The notes beneath the pieces were generated by a model. It did not search any database. It was not told the origin of the DNA and saw only the letters and a program-made list of their open reading frames with translations. This document shows, piece by piece, positions 5,760 through 9,747 of a DNA stretch of 9,747 bases. Position numbers and translations under genes: made by a program. Position 1 is the first letter of the stretch. The number at the start of each line of letters is the position of its first letter. Source of the stretch: an uncultured Helicobacteraceae bacterium (GTDB lineage: Bacteria > Campylobacterota > Campylobacteria > Campylobacterales > UBA6016); the NCBI GenBank assembly GCA_937973585.1, contig CALJKN010000046.1, positions 1 through 9,747 of the forward strand, written 5' to 3'.

Positions 5760-7018
5760 GAATTCTCTTTAATGAACAGATTGGTCGAATGGTTTGTAGT
5801 TTCAGGTGTTACCCCAAAAACAGAGGAGCCTACGATGAGCGATTTGGAGGGGTTGGTGTATGGACGTAGATCCAAAACAGAAAGGTCGGCTAGAAATTTT
5901 TTGAGTGCTATCGTCGCTCCGTCCTCCAGAGTCATCGGCAGGATTATATGAAACCGCTCTTTTTTTACGTCATTAAAAAAGAAGCTGTCAACCTCCCTAA
6001 ATACGTGTTTTATCTTGTACCCTAGTGTCGTTACGCATTCATTAAAAGAGTCGGGACTCATCTCTGTCGTATCCTCTACGGCTACAGTCAATACGGCAAA
6101 ATATGTTTTGTATCTTCTGGCTAGCAAAATCTCCCTGTTTAGAGATTCCAAAAAATATTTAAAATTAAAAAATCCCGTATTTTCAAATAGTCTGCTCTCT
6201 TTTTGTTTTGCCTCAAATACCTTTGCCTTTTCGATACTAACCCCCGCCCATCCGCAGAGTATAGAGAAGAGTTGTTCGTTTGTATAGTTGATATCCAAAA
6301 AATCCATCTCAAAAATCGCTATAAACCCGATAACCGTATTTGAGGCACCGGGGATTTTGCACGCCATAATGGCGTAGTCCTCCGGTTTTAGCTTGTCTTT
6401 TACGGTTAATACCGAACTGCTTTCCATGATTGCAAAATATAGCGGACTCTCTTTGCCGATTCTTGTCGGAATATTTGCGGGAGGGTTTAGTGAGGCCGAG
6501 AGGTAAAATCTCCCCCCTTGATACGAGTAGTACCCGACCGCTTTTGCCCTCAAAAACTCCTCCGCAATCTCCAACAGCTTCCCCCTGATCTCTTTTTCTT
6601 TCAATGAACTAAGTGCAGATACGGCATCTTGTAATTTTAATGCAAACGAGTCGTCTTTTAGTATCCTTTTTTCCAGATTTTCTTTTATAGAGACGGAGTT
6701 TTTGTATAGCTCCATCAACTCGTTTGACCCTTTTTCGAGCGTCTGGATTCTGGTTTTTGAGTCGTTTAGGGTATTTTGTCGGATGATTACCCATGATTTT
6801 ACGCCGATAGCGGCACAGGCCATACAGACGGATGGGAAAGCGGAGGTAAAAAATATCTCATAAATATCATATGCTCTGTTATCCCACAAAAAAAATGCGC
6901 ATCCACCGGTGTATATCGTCGATATCGATACTACCGCCGCAATTAGTGATGGGGTATGGAGCCAAATCGACAAAAGTGCCCCTAAAAGCGGTAAAAAACC
7001 GGCGAAAAAAAAGCTCAT
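5756..7018 (-). CDS. pelD: PelD, membrane c-di-GMP receptor with GAF and degenerate GGDEF domains
   Basis: PelD binds c-di-GMP and thereby switches on Pel polymer synthesis at the inner membrane. Order seen in the 420 residues: hydrophobic segments at about 3-20, 23-45 and 53-80; a charged helix/coiled coil at about 82-135; a GAF-like domain at about 140-270 (with ending FSILCGWAGVSIEKAKVFEA); and a degenerate GGDEF domain from about 282. REVD at 341-344 (bases 5987-5998) is the RxxD inhibitory site, correctly placed a few residues before where GGDEF should stand. That position instead reads NDVKKERFHIILP, so cyclase activity is not expected. Only about three membrane segments are evident, against four in P. 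aeruginosa PelD (about 455 residues). The ATG at 7018 is firm: it overlaps the pelC stop as ATGA, and the in-frame stop at 7049-7051 leaves no other ATG or GTG start upstream. Confidence 0.93.
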   Translation of the reverse strand: MSFFFAGFLPLLGALLSIWLHTPSLIAAVVSISTIYTGGCAFFLWDNRAYDIYEIFFTSAFPSVCMACAAIGVKSWVIIRQNTLNDSKTRIQTLEKGSNELMELYKNSVSIKENLEKRILKDDSFALKLQDAVSALSSLKEKEIRGKLLEIAEEFLRAKAVGYYSYQGGRFYLSASLNPPANIPTRIGKESPLYFAIMESSSVLTVKDKLKPEDYAIMACKIPGASNTVIGFIAIFEMDFLDINYTNEQLFSILCGWAGVSIEKAKVFEAKQKESRLFENTGFFNFKYFLESLNREILLARRYKTYFAVLTVAVEDTTEMSPDSFNECVTTLGYKIKHVFREVDSFFFNDVKKERFHIILPMTLEDGATIALKKFLADLSVLDLRPYTNPSKSLIVGSSVFGVTPETTNHSTNLFIKENS

Positions 7019-7551
7019 TTGAGATCTGACAAAACCGATTTTACCGTTTCAATAGCCGTAGCAGCCAGAGAATCCCTAAATATAAAGCTTCTATTTACCC
7101 GCCCTTCGTCTGCCGACCAGATAACCTCTTGCCCCTTTGTGTCAATCAGTTTTACCGACAGCCCTACCGCCGGATCCTCTCTTAGCCCATACTGGTAGTT
7201 GTATTCCGTGACCCTGCCTAAAAAAATATAGTCCACATTTAGCTTTGAGGCCAAGGAGATTGCGTAGTTTTTATCAAATAGCCTCTCTTTTTCGACACCC
7301 ATATTTTTTAGTTTGTATGCGATTTCGCTTTGCTCTATTAGTTTACATACCCCTTTTTTGGCTATCTCCGTCTCCATGGCCGCAGATACGGTACCGTCGG
7401 CTCCATAGTAGTTCGTGTCGTTGATGAGCGGCATCAGGGCGCAACTTTTGGATTTGTCGATGGGGATTTTGGGAGATGTGACGATTTTTGTGGCGGTTGA
7501 GCATCCTGATAATAGCAGAGAAGCCGCCAGAATAGAGAAAACTTTTAACAT
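7015..7551 (-). CDS. pelC: PelC, outer-membrane lipoprotein of the Pel export complex
   Basis: PelC is a lipoprotein that forms a ring on the periplasmic face of the outer membrane, funnelling Pel polymer into the PelB channel. The 178 residues (about 172 in P. aeruginosa) start with a short signal peptide and lipobox LLSGC, with the lipidated Cys at 17 (bases 7501-7503). The next residue is Ser rather than Asp, consistent with outer-membrane sorting. The mature part contains ALMPLINDTNYYG at 38-50 and the strand-rich VGLSVKLIDTKGQEVIWS at 129-146, a fold related to CsgG/GNA1162-type lipoproteins. On its own this could be mistaken for such a protein; the position between pelB and pelD decides it. 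GGAG sits six bases before the ATG at 7551. The start follows the pelB stop by 15 bases and the stop overlaps pelD. Confidence 0.92.
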   Translation of the reverse strand: MLKVFSILAASLLLSGCSTATKIVTSPKIPIDKSKSCALMPLINDTNYYGADGTVSAAMETEIAKKGVCKLIEQSEIAYKLKNMGVEKERLFDKNYAISLASKLNVDYIFLGRVTEYNYQYGLREDPAVGLSVKLIDTKGQEVIWSADEGRVNRSFIFRDSLAATAIETVKSVLSDLK

Positions 7552-7557
7552 AAAATG

Positions 7558-7561
7558 CTCC
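7558..7561 (-). promoter_or_regulatory. Ribosome binding site of pelC
   Basis: GGAG on the minus strand lies six bases before the pelC ATG at 7551, within the 15-base pelB-pelC gap. It is the only well-spaced Shine-Dalgarno among the Pel junctions seen here. PelC may thus be initiated independently while the genes after it rely on coupling. Confidence 0.65.
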
Positions 7562-7566
7562 GCTTT

Positions 7567-9747
7567 TTAATATTTGTATTTTACCGTTAGTTCAAACATT
7601 TTTTGTATCTCTCCGGAAAAATTATCCCGTCCGGTGGAGTATCCAACCCTAAAAACATCATCGTACTCCATTGTAACATTTGGAAACCACTCCGTTTTTT
7701 CGTTTGCCCTAACCAGATTTAATCCGGCAGATACCGATAGTCTGGTGTTTATGTCATAGCTTTTGACGATGCCTACGGTATCGGAGCGGTAGTTTCCAAA
7801 GCCTAGCGGCGAAACCCCTTCGTCTTGTTTTTTGATATTTTGTATGTAGTTTTCATAAAAAATAGAGAGCCTATCCAAAGGCTCATACCGAAAAACGATA
7901 TCCGTCAGTGCGGCCGTCGCTATATTTTGGTTTTGCCAAATATAGTCCCTCAAAAAATAATACCCCTCAAATTGGATATTTTTTGTTATCTCTTTTGAGA
8001 TTTTAGTTCCGTATTCTGTTTGTTTTAGCCCCTCTATGACTGCATCCTTGTAGTCTTTGTTATAGTTTTGTGAGTACTCAAGCGCCGCTTTTGCCGTTTT
8101 TTGAGAGCCGATATAGAGTTTGAGCGCTTCATATCCACCGCCTAGCCCTACAAAAAATCTGTTTTGCTCCAAATCCTCAACCACTACCGTATTTTGGAAT
8201 TTGTTGTAAAAGTTTAGAGTGGAGCCTGTTATCCGGATTCCGTTTAGGGGCACGGATATTTTTAGTTCCCTTGAGGGGATCTCCCCGAAAAAAGAGTATC
8301 CAAGTGAAGCGTACCCGGCCAGCCTGTTTCTAAGCCCGGTTTTTGCCTCAATTCCGTTTTGGTTGTTAGGGTCAAGCCTCAACCCTTTGTTGTAAGATAT
8401 CAGCGCCTGCAGAGGCTCTCCCATTCTCTCGTAGACGTAGCCGTAATCAAAAAATATCGACGGGTCTTGTTTTTTTTGGCGTTCTAATAGCTTATTTGCT
8501 TCATCCAAATATCCTAGCGCCTCTTTATATCTCTCTAGTTCCGTGGCCGTATAGGCGTATAGTTTTAGTATCCGAACGCTTTTTTTGTTTTGGTTTTTTG
8601 TTTGGAGCCGTTTTTTTTCGATTGTCTCAAATCTTTTTGCATGATATAAAGCCTCTATGTAATCACCGTATAGCCCATCCGTATCATCGATAGCCAATAG
8701 TGCTTCAAACTCTTTTTCGACAAAAGCGGGTGAACGGATAGCCGATACGCTCTTTAGGTACATCGTATTTTGGAGCATATCGTCCCTATTTAGGCTTTTT
8801 AGTGCCGTTTTGTAATATTTCGGGGAGTATGTAGGTTTTTGCAATATCTTGTACAGTTCGGCGATATAGTAGGCTATTTCCGGATTTTCGCCGTTTATGC
8901 CGTCATACTCCAAAAAATATTCTATCGCCTTTGCGGGGTTGTTGTTCCAACTCTCTATCTTTCCGGAAAACTCCAAAGCTGTCAGATTTTTGCGTTCTAT
9001 GCCAAGGGTTTTTGAAAATGCTTTTTTGGCCAACACGGTATCCTCCGACATTAGGGAATATGTGCCGATACCGTTTAGTATATCAGTCTCAGACGACTCT
9101 GCTATCAATGACTCTAGCGCCTCTTTGCGTGTAGCTACCGGAAGGGCATCCAAAAAAAAGCGGATATTTTTGCCGCTGACACTCCCCAAAAATCTCTCCA
9201 GCAGAGCAAAAGCATAAGCCCTCCCGTTTTTCAATCCAAAATCGGCTACCGATGTGAGTATGGCCGTATCTTTTGTGGTGTCATAGTACTTTTTTAGGTA
9301 CGGTATTTCATCCATATCCTCTATTTTTGCCCCGACAAAAATAGAGAGGGCTTTGTTTGATAGGAGGTTTGGGTTTTTTGTTTTGAGGGCGCTTTTTGCG
9401 GCTTTTGTATCATTCCCGGTTGCAGCAATCTCGGCAAAAAATTCGACCGCTTCAACACTTTTCGTCATATCCTTGTATAGGGCGGCATCTTTTAACGCCT
9501 CCGCCTCAAAACCGTCGGCGGCCTCTTTTGTTATAAACTCTTTGACGGCGGTGGTATTTTTTTCATCAAAGACCTTTTGTCTCTCGTATTTTCGTCCGTT
9601 ATCCCTGTTTCCAAGCGCATACGATAGCTCCGAGAGTCTTTGTATACTCTCTACTGCTTTTGTTTTTGCGTAGTGTCTTTCGTAATATTTTATCGACAAC
9701 TCCGGCTTTCCGGCATACTCCATAAGTTCCGCCGCATCCAGCAGGTA
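7567..9747 (-). CDS. pelB: PelB, TPR scaffold and outer-membrane beta-barrel porin for Pel export (5' end outside window)
   Basis: PelB exports Pel across the outer membrane: periplasmic TPR repeats bind PelA and guide the polymer, and a C-terminal barrel forms the channel under the PelC ring. Here 726 codons are visible and the frame stays open to the window edge (it reads YLLDAAEL before the first internal Met at 9721-9723), so the true start lies to the right. P. aeruginosa PelB has about 1,190 residues, so roughly the C-terminal 60% is shown. From that internal Met, residues 1-420 are helical repeats, a clear TPR lies at 420-453 (DYGYVYERMGEPLQALISYN), and 466-718 alternate as amphipathic strands with aromatic ends. 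The protein finishes ELTVKYKY with a terminal Tyr, typical of barrels inserted by the Bam machinery. No promoter for the operon is visible because its start lies beyond the window. Confidence 0.93.
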   Translation of the reverse strand, partial: YLLDAAELMEYAGKPELSIKYYERHYAKTKAVESIQRLSELSYALGNRDNGRKYERQKVFDEKNTTAVKEFITKEAADGFEAEALKDAALYKDMTKSVEAVEFFAEIAATGNDTKAAKSALKTKNPNLLSNKALSIFVGAKIEDMDEIPYLKKYYDTTKDTAILTSVADFGLKNGRAYAFALLERFLGSVSGKNIRFFLDALPVATRKEALESLIAESSETDILNGIGTYSLMSEDTVLAKKAFSKTLGIERKNLTALEFSGKIESWNNNPAKAIEYFLEYDGINGENPEIAYYIAELYKILQKPTYSPKYYKTALKSLNRDDMLQNTMYLKSVSAIRSPAFVEKEFEALLAIDDTDGLYGDYIEALYHAKRFETIEKKRLQTKNQNKKSVRILKLYAYTATELERYKEALGYLDEANKLLERQKKQDPSIFFDYGYVYERMGEPLQALISYNKGLRLDPNNQNGIEAKTGLRNRLAGYASLGYSFFGEIPSRELKISVPLNGIRITGSTLNFYNKFQNTVVVEDLEQNRFFVGLGGGYEALKLYIGSQKTAKAALEYSQNYNKDYKDAVIEGLKQTEYGTKISKEITKNIQFEGYYFLRDYIWQNQNIATAALTDIVFRYEPLDRLSIFYENYIQNIKKQDEGVSPLGFGNYRSDTVGIVKSYDINTRLSVSAGLNLVRANEKTEWFPNVTMEYDDVFRVGYSTGRDNFSGEIQKMFELTVKYKY

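Noticed and set aside
5756..7018. PelD as an active diguanylate cyclase
   Set aside because: The GGDEF active-site signature is absent; only the RxxD binding site is kept.
7015..7551. CsgG- or GNA1162-type curli/surface lipoprotein
   Set aside because: The fold is related, but position between pelB and pelD and length match PelC, and no curli genes are present.
8897..9673. Plus-strand frames of about 106 residues opposite pelB
   Set aside because: Ser/Ala/Phe-rich shadow translations of the TPR-coding strand, with no ribosome sites and no recognisable domain.
9721..9723. ATG at 9721-9723 as the true start of PelB
   Set aside because: The frame remains open to the window edge with TPR-like sequence (YLLDAAEL) before it, and the visible part is far shorter than known PelB proteins. 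It has no signal peptide.

Overview
The window holds most of a Pel exopolysaccharide biosynthesis and export locus. Six consecutive minus-strand genes, read from right to left, match PelB, PelC, PelD, PelE, PelF and PelG in the canonical order known from Pseudomonas aeruginosa. The Lys/Ile/Phe-rich proteins, AT-leaning codons, T-rich intergenic DNA and divergence from the pseudomonad versions suggest a Gram-negative bacterium, most likely a Campylobacterota member (Sulfurimonas/Sulfuricurvum-like). The assignment to a phylum is an inference from protein style, and the genus cannot be fixed from the sequence alone.

Layout: 1-181 is an AT-rich, T-tract-filled leader with a possible promoter. 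182-1600 (+) is an NAD(P)-dependent aldehyde dehydrogenase with all catalytic residues. 1652-2098 (+) is a small, highly charged, helical protein of unknown function with a strong ribosome binding site. From 2110 to the right edge every gene is on the minus strand: pelG (2110-3471), pelF (3475-4932), pelE (4929-5759), pelD (5756-7018), pelC (7015-7551) and pelB (7567 to beyond 9747, 5' end missing). The two plus-strand genes converge on pelG with only 11 bases between stop codons. No stretch over 300 bases lacks a gene.

How the genes work together (established for the Pel family): PelD is the inner-membrane c-di-GMP receptor, PelE and PelG are membrane partners, and PelF is the cytosolic glycosyltransferase. 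Together they make and translocate the GalNAc-rich polymer. PelC (a periplasmic-face outer-membrane lipoprotein ring) and PelB (TPR scaffold plus outer-membrane beta-barrel) export it. PelA, the periplasmic deacetylase/hydrolase, is not in the window and would be expected to the right, upstream of pelB. The PelD here keeps the RxxD inhibitory-site motif while the GGDEF signature is destroyed, so post-translational control by c-di-GMP looks conserved. The pelC/D, D/E and E/F junctions are 4-base ATGA/GTGA overlaps, and the pelF/G gap is 3 bases, which points to one translationally coupled message.

No RNA genes, mobile elements, CRISPR arrays or clear terminators were seen. The window does not show a wholly new system. 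The points most worth a second look are the diverged PelD and PelE, the unknown 148-residue protein, and the question of whether pelA lies next door.
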